Assembly: GCA_949825025.1 (NCBI GenBank)
Contig: OX463779.1
Coordinates: 33,180,203-33,244,202, forward strand
DNA from: Siphlonurus alternatus
Taxonomy: Eukaryota > Arthropoda > Insecta > Ephemeroptera > Siphlonuridae
Direction of reading: 5' to 3'
Length of the DNA stretch: 64,000 bases
The notes under the pieces were generated by a model. The model was given only the letters and a program-made list of their open reading frames with translations. It did not search any database and was not told the origin of the DNA. This document shows positions 37,052 through 48,366 of this stretch, piece after piece (positions within the stretch are counted from its first letter, which is position 1; the number at the start of each line of letters is the position of its first letter). The position numbers were made by a program, and so were the translations under genes.

Positions 37052-38451
37052 AAAGCCCGAAAAAAAATGCGCACACCGGCCTATAGGTGTGCTCCTAGCG
37101 ATTTGAGCAAAGTCCGAAATTAACAAATATTTCGGGCTTTGCTAATTTAAATTTGATCATTTCTAGAAGTGCTCAAATAGAAAAAAGCAAAGCCTGTCGA
37201 TAAGTTTTATTTCAGGCTTTGCTCTCATTCAAATTTGATCATATCTATAAGTGCTAAAATCGAAAAAAGCAAAGCCCGACGAGAAGTTTTGTTTCGAGCT
37301 AATGCTCAATTAAATTTAATCATTTCTAGAAGTGCTCAGCAGAGAAAAAAGGAAAAAAAAAAAAAAAGCAAAGCAAAGCAAAGCTCGACGAGTAGTTATA
37401 TCTCTTTTTTAATTAATTGATAAAAAGACAAATTTAAAACATTAGCAATGTGTATGGTATTTATTTATTTTTTATATAAACACGTTTTTTCTGTAGTAGT
37501 CAAGTCATATTAAAAAACACGATGTTGTCACTCTTCTATTAATATTGTGTGTATGCTAATTAATTTGCATAAATTTATATCATGCAGAGCTGATAATCAG
37601 CCTGATATATTATAAAATCATTTTTACTTCTAATAAGCATCCTCAAGATATAATATTATTAAGTAAAATAATTAAAATTTAAGGATGTAAAATAAAAATG
37701 ATATAATTATTACCTGCCTGTGTGATCATTATATATATAATATAACTATAAAAGACTTATTTTTGCAGGGATTACTATCATGACACTTTGAATTAAAGTT
37801 TATTTTGTTCTTTTCACAACATATTTTAGATTGACAATTATTAAACTATTTAAACTTTCAGGGAGTTGCAAAAACACAAAACTCTGCTTTGAATTATAGC
37901 CAATCAGCTAATGCTGCTTATCTGAGAGACGTACATTGCTTTATCATGTGGTACGTCGTCTGAACTTAGAAATTGTTTTAAAAAAGTGTCTCTCGCAGTA
38001 TGACAAAATCGTATTTTTTAATTAATTAAAAAAAAATTCGGGAGGAGCTTCCTCCATAAGGTCAATATTAAAAAAAAATGGAGTGAGGAGGAAATGCCTA
38101 TATTTTGCCCGTGTTAAATTCAAAATTTAGGGGGGGGGGCTGCAGCACCCCCCTAAATCCGCGCCTGGAAGGAAATATCTTTTAATAATAATAATAATAA
38201 TAAAAAAAAAAACAATACAAATATATATATGCTAATGTTATATCAATTCGCCTGATTATCAATTAATTAAAAAGTGATACAATTAAAATATTATTAAATT
38301 TACATTTATTTTGTACTATTTATTGCTACAAAATATGGTATAATTTCCAATTTATATTTTTCATTTCGCTTTGAGCACTTCTAGAAATGATCATAAAACA
38401 GTTATATAGTGATCGAGCAAAGCCCGAAATAAAACTTCTCATCGGGCTTTG

Positions 38452-38485
<34 letters not shown>

Positions 38486-38703
38486 TATTTGAGCACTTTG
38501 AAAAACGCTTAAATTTAAATGAGCATAAATATATAGCCCAAAATAAAAACTTTTTGTCGGGCTTTGCTTTTTTCGATTTAAGCACTTCTAGAAATAATGT
38601 CAAAATTTAAAAGAGCAAAGTACGAAATATTTGTTAATTTTAGGTTTTGCTCAAATCGCTATAGGGGCAAACCTGGAGATGTGCGTATTTTTTTCGGGTT
38701 TTT
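37052..38703. repeat. Large foldback with hairpin-array termini, copy 1
   Basis: The two ends are inverted repeats: AAAGCCCGAAAAAAAATGCG at the left, and GTGCGTATTTTTTTCGGG at the right. Inside each end lie three to four modules. Each module is itself a small inverted repeat (GCAAAGCCCGA...TCGGGCTTTGC), joined by linkers with TTCTAGAAGTGCT or its complement. The central 1 kb is diverged, though AATTAATTGATAA near 37411 recurs inverted near 38259. A hAT MITE (38030-38167) is inserted. No reading frame is credible. The 59.3-60.96 kb element has the same design and size. Confidence 0.7.
38030..38167. mobile_element. Truncated hAT MITE (35.5-kb family)
   Basis: The right end AAATCCGCGCCTG and the interior (CAAAATTTAGGGGGGGGGGC, CTCCATAAGG) match the 35.5-kb copy in reverse orientation. 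The other terminus is missing. Confidence 0.7.
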
Positions 38704-40227
38704 CTTTGGGTTTTACCCATTCAGGAACTATTTTTTAAATAATTATTAACAACTCGCCTGCTGGAGGTGTTTATACAGTAGTTTCTGTATAAACTGTATA
38801 GCTTGGTCGGTATAATTATATACCCTCAATCATTTTTTAAAATAGCTACTATTGTAGACTCGGGGGTGGGGGCGGGAGGGGGAGAGAATCTGACAAAAAT
38901 CAAAGTAGTTGTACCATTGTACCATATATTAATTCATATCTATGCAATAAAAAATGTCTGTATATTATAGCTTGTAAATTTTATACACATATTTAAGGTA
39001 TAACCTGAGAATTTGTCTGTCAAGGTCAAGAGGCGTGGCTATAGTGGCAACACTGTTTGCATTGGAATGAGCATAAATTTTTAGGAGGGGGTGGTGACAA
39101 CAGTCCTTGAGAACGTTGCCACATTTCTCATCACATATAGGAAACGATCATCGCCACGGTTCAAAATATATGAAAACAATGGAGGCTTCAAGTGATGCGC
39201 TTTCGCTGCGCAACTGTTTGTCGCTAAGGTCCATCTTGCACTTGAAAATGAAGCAAAGTGTTTTTTTAACTTTTCTCGGTTATAAATCAAGTAAAAAATC
39301 TAAATCTTGAATTATCTACTTTATTTTTCAGTTTGGACCAAAGTTCCGTTACGGAATTATCCCTGAAAAATCTTACTCTTGGTGAAAAAACGAATTCACG
39401 TTTTTTTTACATAGGTTTGGTATAGCGGGTGGGATCACCGAAAAATCAGCTGACTTGAAGCCTCTATTCAGAAAAATAGTCTAAAAAATTAGGTTTTAGT
39501 AAAAAAAAAAGTAAAAGAATCTGTTGTATAGTTTTTTTGCAATGCTAATTAACAAATTTAACATTGGAAGGATACAAAATTCTCATTTAAATAAATTAAT
39601 TATAATTAAACCAACGGTTAAAAAATTCCGAAAAAATTCAGAGCTAATTTGACGATTGTTGTGAGTCCACCAAATTAATTTGAAGAAAATCTGTTGTAGC
39701 AAATTTTTCGTCCAAATTTCTCAGGTTAAGCCTTAATAATTATGGAAAAAAAAATAATAATTATAATAATGATAAAAAAAATTATATGCATGAAAACATA
39801 ATTTATACAAACGTAATTATATACTCTGATTTCAGAATAAATCGAATCTTCTTTCATTTGCAATGACCCGCGGTATGAAGTTCATTTACATATATATAGC
39901 TATATAATTAACAAAATAAACTAACAAAAAAACAACTAAAATACGCAACTAAACCAGAAATATCTAGCTTTCTTAATTATATAGTTATATGCTGCAGTTT
40001 ATAACATTTTATTTTTTCACTACAAAAATGTGTGTGCCTCGTACGTAATCCTGATAAAATTGTAAAAACTGAATGACGCAATTGATGGTAATTAATTTTA
40101 TAGTCCTTAATATACATTATTTTATAGCGGCAATTACAGATGAATGATGCATACTGAAATACGCTCAATGCCCACATCAGAGCGAACTTGAGTAGAAATT
40201 AACACTCTAAGAAGCATCATGCAACGA
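38704..40227. other. Intergenic AT-rich DNA
   Basis: No exon is visible. A G-rich run lies near 38864-38884. The phrase GGCAACACTG near 39044 recalls the arm of the 10.1-kb foldback, but the match is too short to call. Confidence 0.4.
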
Positions 40228-40415
40228 CTATATATACTGGAGGACGGCCTATTGAGAACGTCAAATTGAGAAGCCTCGATACTCGGTAGAGTTCGGAAAC
40301 TCTAACTATAATTACGCGCGCTCGGCCGGCTAGAAAAGTCAAGGTCGTGACGTCACTGGTTGAGGAAATGGCGGCGCGGTAAAGTTGGGCCGTCCTCCCA
40401 GCACAGTATATAGTT
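40228..40415. repeat. GC-rich MITE-like element
   Basis: The left end CTATATATACTGGAGGACGG pairs with the complement of the right end CCGTCCTCCCAGCACAGTAT, with a few unpaired bases. The interior is GC-rich and contains TGACGTCA and AAATGGCGGC, motifs that resemble CRE and YY1 sites. No reading frame is present. Confidence 0.5.
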
Positions 40416-41913
40416 CTTGAGCATCATGATCATCTATTACACACTAAATTCTCAATAATTAATTAACTATTCAAAAATAGTTTTCGTGTAATTTTGAAAA
40501 TCAGAATAATTAATGATACTTTGTGTATAATGGTTAAGTATAATATGCTGATCATAATATATTTTATTATGGTCTAGAATAAGTTGAATATTATTTATAA
40601 ATGCCATATGCAAATTGATTTTCATTTTTTAATGCACATTCTACATAATTCCTTTTTTTTTTAAGTCTCCAATTTTGTTTTATCTTCATAAGAAACTAAT
40701 CATTAAAAATAAAAACTCAAATACTTTAAATTTGCAACAATTTAATGATCTCTATATTCTATACTATATATAGTACATAATGTATAGTACATGCACCCAA
40801 TACCCAATGTCAAATTTAATGCAAAAATCTCGGGGAGGCAACCCTATGCTTACAACAGCCAGGACCATCATGATAATGAGTTACCTGTCACTCCATGATG
40901 AGGGTTGATAGAGTGACGATCTTTGTTGTCGAGCCTATTATGTTACAAGCATATATACGGTTATTTTCCTGAGATTTTCCCATTAGACTTGGTGTTGAGT
41001 CTACATAGTATATTAAACTTAATTACAATGAAAATAAATCATTAATTAGTTGGTATTAGCTTTATAAAAAATATATATATGGTTGTTAAAAAGGCACAAA
41101 TCAACTCCCTCTACTCTTTCTGTTAGAGTTTTAAAAAATTATGTAGCACTAACATATATTCTAATTTGACAATTTGTGACATACATAATATAAAATAAAT
41201 ACAATAGTAGAATTAGAATTATTACATGCTAAAATAATTTATAATGCTACAACATTTAGGATTCTTAAAAATTAGTTACAATACACTTTTTGTCACTTGA
41301 TGGTACTATTTACTTGCTAAATTGAGGTTTGTGCCTTATCTTGCAAGTCTGGGCAAAGGACGCTTTGTCGTGTGATCAGACAGACTTGAGTTTGTCTTGG
41401 CCCTGGTAACCTCTAGAGTAGCCTCTGAAACATGTAAGCATGCAACTGCAACTGATTTTTTTGGCTTCACATTTTGACTGAATTTCATAGCAACACCATT
41501 TTTAGGTTAATATATATTACATATAATATATTATTCTAAAAATGTGTTTTTTAATGTCTGTTTTATATTTACAACTTCTGTAACTGTTTCTGTTAGAATC
41601 AGATATATATCAGCGTATCAGCACAACAATTAAGCAAATAAGTGTCACCTTAGAATTGAATTTCAAGCAAGAAAAAGAAAATTTTAAATAAATTTTCCTT
41701 TTTTATTTTATTATTTCTATTTTTTTTTTTAAAGTTTTCTTTTCTTTTCATTTTTTTTTTTTTTTTTTTTTTGAAGGATCTTCTTATAAACTTATTAATT
41801 AAAGTGATCCTACTTCAACTCTGAAGTGATGAAATAGTTAGTTCTAAATTCCAAACTAATTTTAGTTACATTAATTTAACGCCTGACTCACCTCTTTCAA
41901 TTAGCAATTGTCT
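40416..41913. other. 3' flank of the TBC gene
   Basis: Mostly AT-rich, with a long T run at about 41750-41772. On the minus strand, 41426-41340 follows a good acceptor (ACATGTTTCAG) and encodes a 28-residue frame ending PLPRLAR. It could be an alternative last exon or 3'UTR exon of the TBC gene. Confidence 0.4.
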
Positions 41914-43641
41914 TTATACTTGGAAGCCCTCCCAAAGTACATCCATTGGATTCTGCCTCCTCACAACCTGAGGCTCTGCAACATCAGTTACAATATACTG
42001 TAAATTTTCATAAAAAATGTAAATGAGAAAAAAACTTTATAATACAAACTGATTTCTCAGTAACAAGAAAATATAATAAAATTAACTGACCCTGGTCAAT
42101 GTGCAATGTAGGTGCTGGTGCTGCCACCTCCTGGTTTGTCTCCTCACTCTCCATCAGCTGGGCAAGGTCGGGGTACTCTCCTTCAGGCAGGCAAGTCAGA
42201 GGTCGCGAGAGGCTTGCCGGCCAGTTGGTCACTGTGTCTAGTATCTCGTAGGCCTTTCTCAAAAATTGACGCATGTCCAATTGGTGTGTGCACCTGTAGA
42301 ACCCCTGCACAACACATTACAAATTAAATTGTAAATTAAGTACGTATATCAATAAGTCAAGCTGAATGTTGTTCACAGAAACTCTAGAAATTATTAGAAA
42401 AAAAAGAAAAAAGAAAACAACTTGAAAAATGATTGATACACAAATTTTATATTAATTTATTTCATCTCTTTAAAATTACTATATTGCATCGCTGAATAGT
42501 AGAATTTGACACATAATTTTTAACATCATGATGTTGCATATCGTCCCTCGTCTGGAATAATGAGCTATCTGCTCCATGATTTTTTGGCAATAATGAGCTA
42601 TCTGCTTTTTTAGGTGCAATATCCCACCTGAAAAGGCAGATAGCTCATTATTGCAAGAAAATCATGGTAAGCAGATAGCTCATTATTCCGGACGAGGGAC
42701 GATATACTTAGATGATTTTAGCATGTCCTACCTCGAGGTTTCCCTTGGTGGCTGCAAAGTTACGCAGGCTATTTTCAGTGACGGAGACGTAGGCTACGGC
42801 AGCAGCAAACATGAGTGCAGGGCGATTGACCAGCAAGTGGTCCCACAGCTGCACCCACTGACTCTCTTCCAACACAAGTGCAAAGCCGTGCTCCAGAAGA
42901 GACCTGGACACACACTTGGTCACTAAGTATGTACTGTATTACTGTATTTTAAGAAGGAGTTTATCTTCTGATTTATCTTCTTAAAAGACTCACCATGCAT
43001 ATGATGTAACATTGATTGAATTTTGCTTTAATATCTTAAAAGCTCCAGGTCCAAATTGTTCTAATAATTTTTCTGTTAAACACATCAAATCAAATGGAGG
43101 TACTGGATTCATCTCCAGCCAAAATCTACCCCAATTACCTGCAAATATAATTAAATGCATTAAACATAGAGTAAACACTTAGAAACTGAGGTCGAGCGTG
43201 GCGCAGTGCATTGACCGGTTCTCGTTAGATCACCGAAGTCAGGCTACGTCGAGCGTGGTTAGTACTTGGATGGGTGACCGTTTCAAGTAAAAAATACGCT
43301 GCTCCCTCCCTGGGGTAAATTCGTCTCGCTTTCCACCCAGTGCAGTGATGCACTTGTGTGTGGTTCCCCAGGCTTTGGACATCGCTTTGGTCCATTGAGA
43401 AAAATTAGAGGTGTCCGTCCTGACTGAGGTTTTCCACGGTTCCCTCAGTCTCACCTCAGCGAATGCTGGGACGCGTAAGCATGCAGGCCGTGGCCACTAT
43501 CCGTTCCTTATCCCTACCCAGTACCCCGCCGCAAGCTGTAAGCTCTTAGAGGTGTATCCTTGTAAAAAAAAAAAAAAAAAAAAAAAAATGAGTTTAATAA
43601 TAATTATAGAATTATTTATTTATATATTTATATATATATAT

Positions 43642-43704
<63 letters not shown>

Positions 43705-44796
43705 TGCAGTATATTTTTCTTATTAGGTATAAATAATAAATATACAGATCAATCCCCAGAAGAATATTAATTTTTTTTAAGGTGTTCAATTTCGCCACTT
43801 GTTCTTTGTTTTTGTCTGACACAGGCAAGCAATACAGAACATAGCTGTGTATAGCAATAATATGAGGTGATGCTGAAATTATCTGATTGTTCTTTTAATC
43901 GAGCTTACTCATTGAGGTGTCATAGAAAGAAAAAAACAAAAAAAAAAAAAAAAAAGGAGCAGCTCACAATACACGTAGGTAAATAAAGAATAAAGAAAAC
44001 ATTGCATGCCCGCGCGACACAGCTAGCATGTATAATTTTTTTTTTTTTTTTAATTCTTTATTCAATTCATTTCTCCTACAATCAATATATAATCTGCGAT
44101 TTACAGTATTCAACTTTTCTTAATTTACCGGCCCCTGTACGACGATAAAGGTAAATAAAGGGGATTACCGGCAATACAGGCTGCATGTCTACTTTACTAC
44201 CCATGATTTCTGGTAGTACATAATAATGCATAATAATTTATAAAATAATATACTATTAACACATATTTATACTCACATAAAACAGTGGTCAACAGTTCAA
44301 AACACGTTATGGGGTCCAAGTGCAAGACTCTGACAAATGGAAGGACAAACTGCGGAAGAAATGCAACTGTGGAAATCTCTGGACTCCACGCTGCAAGCCA
44401 GCTCAATACCCTGAGGAAGGTGGATTATGATTACATAAAATCTCTTTCAATTCAATGAATAAATTCAAAGTAAATAGGCAAATACTGTACCTAATTAACT
44501 AAACTATATTCATAAATGAACTGCAGTACTAGCTGGATTGAAGAATAGTATGATACTTGCCATTTTAAGTGAGTTTTGATAGATTTGTTGTTGATTTCTT
44601 TGTTGCTAGCGATCCAATCATTCCATGCTTTTGGAAGATCGCTTGGCGGCAGTTTTGCTATCATTTCTCGGAACTTCTTTGAGTTCTGAGGGAGACTGAG
44701 AATGTAGCGCCACACTAATGATCTTTGCCCTGAAGGAAATGAGCCAAACTCTCGAACAAGACGCTGCATTCTCTTAGGATTCAACTCTGATTTTAG
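41914..44796 (-). CDS. TBC1D31: TBC1D31-like TBC-domain protein (partial or N-terminally short)
   Basis: TBC1D31 is known as a centriolar-satellite protein needed for ciliogenesis. Minus-strand exons: 44796-44561, 44410-44277, 43138-42994, 42903-42732, 42304-42091 and 41975-41914, giving 320 aa in consistent phase. The order of blocks follows the human protein: PKRMQRLVREFGSFPSGQRS, then WLAAWSPEIS...FVLPFVRVL, then NWGRFWLEMNPVPPFDL ending SYAW, then FALVLEESQWVQLWDHLL, then LDMRQFLRKAYEIL and LPEGEYPDL. Typical RabGAP catalytic fingers (IxxDxxR, YxQ) are not seen, so GAP activity is doubtful. Intron 1 here has a GC donor (ATG/GCAAGT). The N-terminal WD40 repeats and the long C-terminal coiled coil of vertebrate TBC1D31 are not visible. 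Confidence 0.75.
42541..42702. repeat. MITE of the GAGCTATCTGC family, TA-flanked
   Basis: The ends TCGTCCCTCGTCTGGAATAA and the complement of TTATTCCGGACGAGGGACGA are inverted repeats, and the element lies between TA dinucleotides. It carries internal repeats of AATGAGCTATCTGC in both orientations. It ends 29 bp from the splice donor of the TBC exon at 42732. Confidence 0.85.
43188..43588 (+). mobile_element. 5S rRNA-derived SINE
   Basis: Bases 43211-43285 match the core of 5S rRNA: GGTTCTCGTTAGATCACCGA, then GTGGTTAGTACTTGGATGGG, then TGACCG. This region covers the internal polymerase III promoter (box A, intermediate element, box C). An unrelated GC-rich body of about 270 bp follows and ends in a poly-A tail (43563-43587). 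This is the layout of SINE3-type elements. It lies antisense in a TBC1D31 intron. Confidence 0.85.
43611..43705. repeat. (TTTA)n microsatellite
   Basis: About 20 TTTA units lie just downstream of the SINE poly-A tail. Confidence 0.93.
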
Positions 44797-45348
44797 CTGG
44801 AAGAAACAATCAAATGTAATATACAGTATATTATTTATTCATCATTTTGAATACAGAAATTACAAAATCATGACATATATATGCATATAATAAATAGCCT
44901 TTGGTATGATTAACAGTACAGTTATTATTATTATTATTATGCATTGCAATGTGCATTAATTGCTATATATAGGGATGCATGCATATATGCCTGTAAAGAC
45001 GCGTTCACATATTCAAAAAGTGCTGCAGCAAGCTGTAGATACTGTACATATATAGCAAAATCAAGGTCTCTTTAATTTTCTTATGGATGAGCTAAAAGTA
45101 TGCTACGACGTCCTACGGCATGAATGCCGTATGCATAATTAGCGATTTTCGAATATGTGAAAGCTCCTTAATTCCTAAAAGTAAGTAAAGTAAAGATTGG
45201 TTTATACTGTGGTAGTTGTGGTTACACCACTATGGCTCACAGTTTGGGTTCCTGCGTGTTCACCAGTCCCTGAACTTCTCGATCCTATTCACCCCCACCT
45301 CCGCAGGAGATTTAGATTTAGATTTTTAACGCTCTGCGGCAAATGTGG

Positions 45349-47316
45349 CTAAACCACGGTGGCTCGCAATATAGTGCTCAACGCACTCTTAAATCCCCCG
45401 TAACTCTCCGCCCCCACCACCTCGGACGGCAGGGAGTTCCACTCCCTCACTGTTCGGTTTATGAAGGAGTACTTTCCCACATCGCTTCCACTACCCCTGA
45501 ACTCCAGCTTCCACCGATGATCCCCCCTCCCTATATATCTACCTTTCCTAGTTCTGTCGCTAAACTCGCTCCAACCTGCCATCTCCCTGTTAACTTTAAA
45601 CAAATTTCCTAATCGGTTGTATCTTCTCCTTTCCTCGAGTGGCTCCCACTCCAAAGTCTGAATCATTTTCGACACGCTTTCATAATCTTTCCACACCTTT
45701 TTGTCGTCTGCAACTAATCTCCATTTTCTCATTCTACCCATAACTCTTCTAGCAGCCCTCCTCTGAACCTTCTCCAACTCCTTTCCAATCTGCCTATATG
45801 GGTCCCACACACTACATGCATACTCCAGTATTGGTCTCACTAAGGTCTTATAGGCCTTGTCTCTGACAAATACAGTCGCCCCCTTCAGATTTCTCATAAC
45901 GAACTCCAAATTTCTCCTTCCCTTTGACGTTACATACCTAATATGCTCATTCCAATTCAGCTCTCTCTGAAGAACCATCCCAAGGTATTTATTTTTATCG
46001 TCCTCCCTAAGTACCTCGCCTCTCATTAGGTATACTGCATCTTCTTTTACTCTTTTCCTACTAAAATTAACTACCGAACATTTGCCAACATTAAGACTCA
46101 TACCATTTTTGTCCACCCACCTACCTACAGTGTCTAGATCTTCCTGCAGCTTCCTCTTATCTTCCTCATTTACTATTTTCCTATACAAAACACTATCATC
46201 AGCAAACAGCCTCATTAAAGAATCTACTCCCTCCGGCAAATCTTCAATAAAAATCAAAAACAAGATTGGTCCGAGGACGCTCCCCTGCGGAACTCCTGAG
46301 GTCACCCTAATCTCATCCGAAAAAGTTGATCCAATCTTCACTCTTTGAACCCTATCCCTTAAGAAATCCTGTATCAAGTCAACCAAACATTCATCAAGCA
46401 TACACTTTCTCCTTAATTTATCTATCACGATGCTGTGCGGAACCTTATCAAAAGCCTTCTCAAAGTCCAGGAACACCGCATGCATTTCCCCTTTACTGTC
46501 TAAGCAATCTGCTAGTTGCTGCACAAAACCCAACAGCTGGGTATCACAAGAATAATGTTTTCTAAATCCGTGTTGCCTTTTGCTAAAGAACTTTTGGTTC
46601 TCTAGCTCTCTCATCATAAACCGAACAATTACTTTTTCCATAACTTTGGAAACCACCGAGGTCAAACTGACCGGTCGATAATTTTTTGCTTCACATTTAG
46701 CACCTCCCTTATAAATGGGAGTTACCCATGCTTCCCTCCATCCATGCGGGATGACGCCTGCATTTAAAATAGCCTTGAACAAAAACGTTTGATATCTACA
46801 ATGCATACCTATATTAAGCTTTAAAAAAGCAGCTGATACACCATCTGGGCCAGCTGCCTTCCCTGTAGTCAGAGACTTTAGCGCCCTTTGTACATCTTTG
46901 TACCTAATTTTAAACTTCTTCTTATCACCCAAGTTAGCATTAACGTTAGAATCCTCGTTTTGACTCTCATCTGCTACGTCACTAACCTCCCCTGCCCCCG
47001 AGTCCTCTTGAAAAACTGCCTGATATTGCCTGGCACATGCATCTGCCTTCTCCTTATCTGTGGTATGTACCCGCCCGGTATCTTTTAGCACTGGTATCTG
47101 ATTTCCTGCTAGCCGAAGTCCCTTCACATGCTGATACATTCTTCTCCAACTACCACTTTTATCCCTCTCATCAAACATTTTTTTCATAAACTCATTTTCA
47201 GAACGCACCTTGGCAGTGTTAAGTTCTATTTCCGCTTTTTTAACACTACTCTTCTTCACCTCTCCCCTCTTAAAACGGCCATACTGTCTTCTCAAACATC
47301 TTTTCCTACTTCTCAC
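45349..47316 (-). CDS. LINE reverse transcriptase (655 aa)
   Basis: This non-LTR retrotransposon polymerase primes reverse transcription at the nicked target. Motifs in order: NYRPVSLTSVVSKVMEKV, QHGFRKHYSCDTQL, AVFLDFEKAFDKVPH, TSGVPQGSVLGPILFLIFI and MRLFADDSVLY with both catalytic aspartates. A C-terminal cysteine-poor tail with NSLPSEVV follows. The frame is open over 655 codons, so the insertion is fairly young, although the upstream part is already broken. No ORF1 is visible. Confidence 0.9.
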   Translation of the reverse strand: MRSRKRCLRRQYGRFKRGEVKKSSVKKAEIELNTAKVRSENEFMKKMFDERDKSGSWRRMYQHVKGLRLAGNQIPVLKDTGRVHTTDKEKADACARQYQAVFQEDSGAGEVSDVADESQNEDSNVNANLGDKKKFKIRYKDVQRALKSLTTGKAAGPDGVSAAFLKLNIGMHCRYQTFLFKAILNAGVIPHGWREAWVTPIYKGGAKCEAKNYRPVSLTSVVSKVMEKVIVRFMMRELENQKFFSKRQHGFRKHYSCDTQLLGFVQQLADCLDSKGEMHAVFLDFEKAFDKVPHSIVIDKLRRKCMLDECLVDLIQDFLRDRVQRVKIGSTFSDEIRVTSGVPQGSVLGPILFLIFIEDLPEGVDSLMRLFADDSVLYRKIVNEEDKRKLQEDLDTVGRWVDKNGMSLNVGKCSVVNFSRKRVKEDAVYLMRGEVLREDDKNKYLGMVLQRELNWNEHIRYVTSKGRRNLEFVMRNLKGATVFVRDKAYKTLVRPILEYACSVWDPYRQIGKELEKVQRRAARRVMGRMRKWRLVADDKKVWKDYESVSKMIQTLEWEPLEERRRYNRLGNLFKVNREMAGWSEFSDRTRKGRYIGRGDHRWKLEFRGSGSDVGKYSFINRTVREWNSLPSEVVGAESYGGFKSALSTILRATVV

Positions 47317-47595
47317 TTCTCTATTATTATGTTGAGGCGGGTCGCTAATATCCGAGAATATCTTTGACGGAACATATATATCTCTTAGCTCGTTACAAAT
47401 TTCAACGTATGAATTCCACAGCTGATTTACATCATTCGCGTTCTTCCAATTATTATATCTATTTGCCAGTTCATCGTTTAACCTATATATCTGTATCAGC
47501 CCTATTATAAAACCATCTTTTCATCTTTTGCACCGACCGAATTGATTTGCCTACTGCAAAATCTACCAATAAAATTCTATTATCGCTAATTCCAT

Positions 47596-47970
47596 CTATA
47601 TTTGGATTTCCACCCAGAATTCTATAGGTCTAACCAAAACTACATCCAGAATATTTCTAGTGCCATTTGTATGTTCTCTCGTGTACTCGTCAACCACTTG
47701 GACTAAATCCCTATTCAAAATCCGTGCCACCAGTCTTTGGTTCTCCGAACCTACTTCCTCCCTCCTATCATCCCAGTCAACGTGTGGTAAATTTAAATCC
47801 CCCACAATCAGCACTGGTTGGTCTGAATTCATTTCGTCCAGTTTATGCACCAATTTTACTAAGATCTGATTATTCGCAGCCGTATCTCTTGGTCTATAAC
47901 CAGCTAGCAATTTTATTTTCCCACTCTTTAGCATAATCTCCAACCCCATTAGCTCACAATCCTCGTCCAC
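47596..47970 (-). pseudogene. LINE AP-endonuclease fragment
   Basis: The frame contains PVLIVGDLNLPHVDWDD and NGTRNILDVVLV, which correspond to the GDFN and LDLV blocks of CR1/Jockey-type endonucleases. It covers only the C-terminal half of the domain. A frameshifted gap of about 280 bp separates it from the reverse-transcriptase frame. Confidence 0.75.
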
Positions 47971-48366
47971 CCACTCTACTCTACCTCTTAAAATATAACC
48001 TCTTTTTTTACATTACCTCAGATCTTATACTTTCATATGAACTCTTCATGTTAACTGTAGCTTTCAGTGTTTCTTTTTTCTTTATAACTAAAGTGCTCGC
48101 TTTTATTTATTTTATTTTTATTGCACTGTAAGTATACTGCAACACGACTGCAACATTAGTTATAATAAAACGTTGATGTCATATGCATATTATTCTAAAG
48201 TGTAAACGGTTTGAGTAATTTGCTATTTTTCTAAATAAAATGATAAAAAAATTATTTATTGAACACAAGGATAGTGTATGCATACAGTATAGATTATAAT
48301 ATAATAATATTAAATAAGATCAAGCACAAGATCACCACATATGCATAGTTCACATACCAAGCCTTG

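Larger units (their letters stand above)
45180..47990 (-). mobile_element. CR1/Jockey-like LINE with two 3' ends in tandem
   Basis: The element encodes a reverse transcriptase (45349-47316) and, upstream, an endonuclease remnant. Its 3' end carries an AAATCT repeat (45305-45328, minus-strand sense). Directly beyond lies a second, shorter 3' terminus of a related LINE. This second terminus shares the GTGGT(T/G)...CCAC motif and ends with a CTTTA repeat at about 45182-45200. The whole lies in the upstream part of the TBC gene. Confidence 0.85.

Noticed and set aside
37052..37400. CRISPR-like regularly spaced repeats
   Set aside because: The units are palindromic modules with similar, not unique, spacers in a eukaryotic genome. 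They belong to a foldback element.
43211..43285. A functional 5S rRNA gene
   Set aside because: Only the central part of 5S is present, the 5' and 3' stems are replaced, and a poly-A tail follows. It is a SINE.
43411..43770. A 119-codon plus-strand frame
   Set aside because: It is composed of SINE body, poly-A (poly-lysine) and TTTA repeat, with no coding signal.
45343..47367. Plus-strand frames over the LINE
   Set aside because: They are shadows of the long minus-strand reverse-transcriptase frame.
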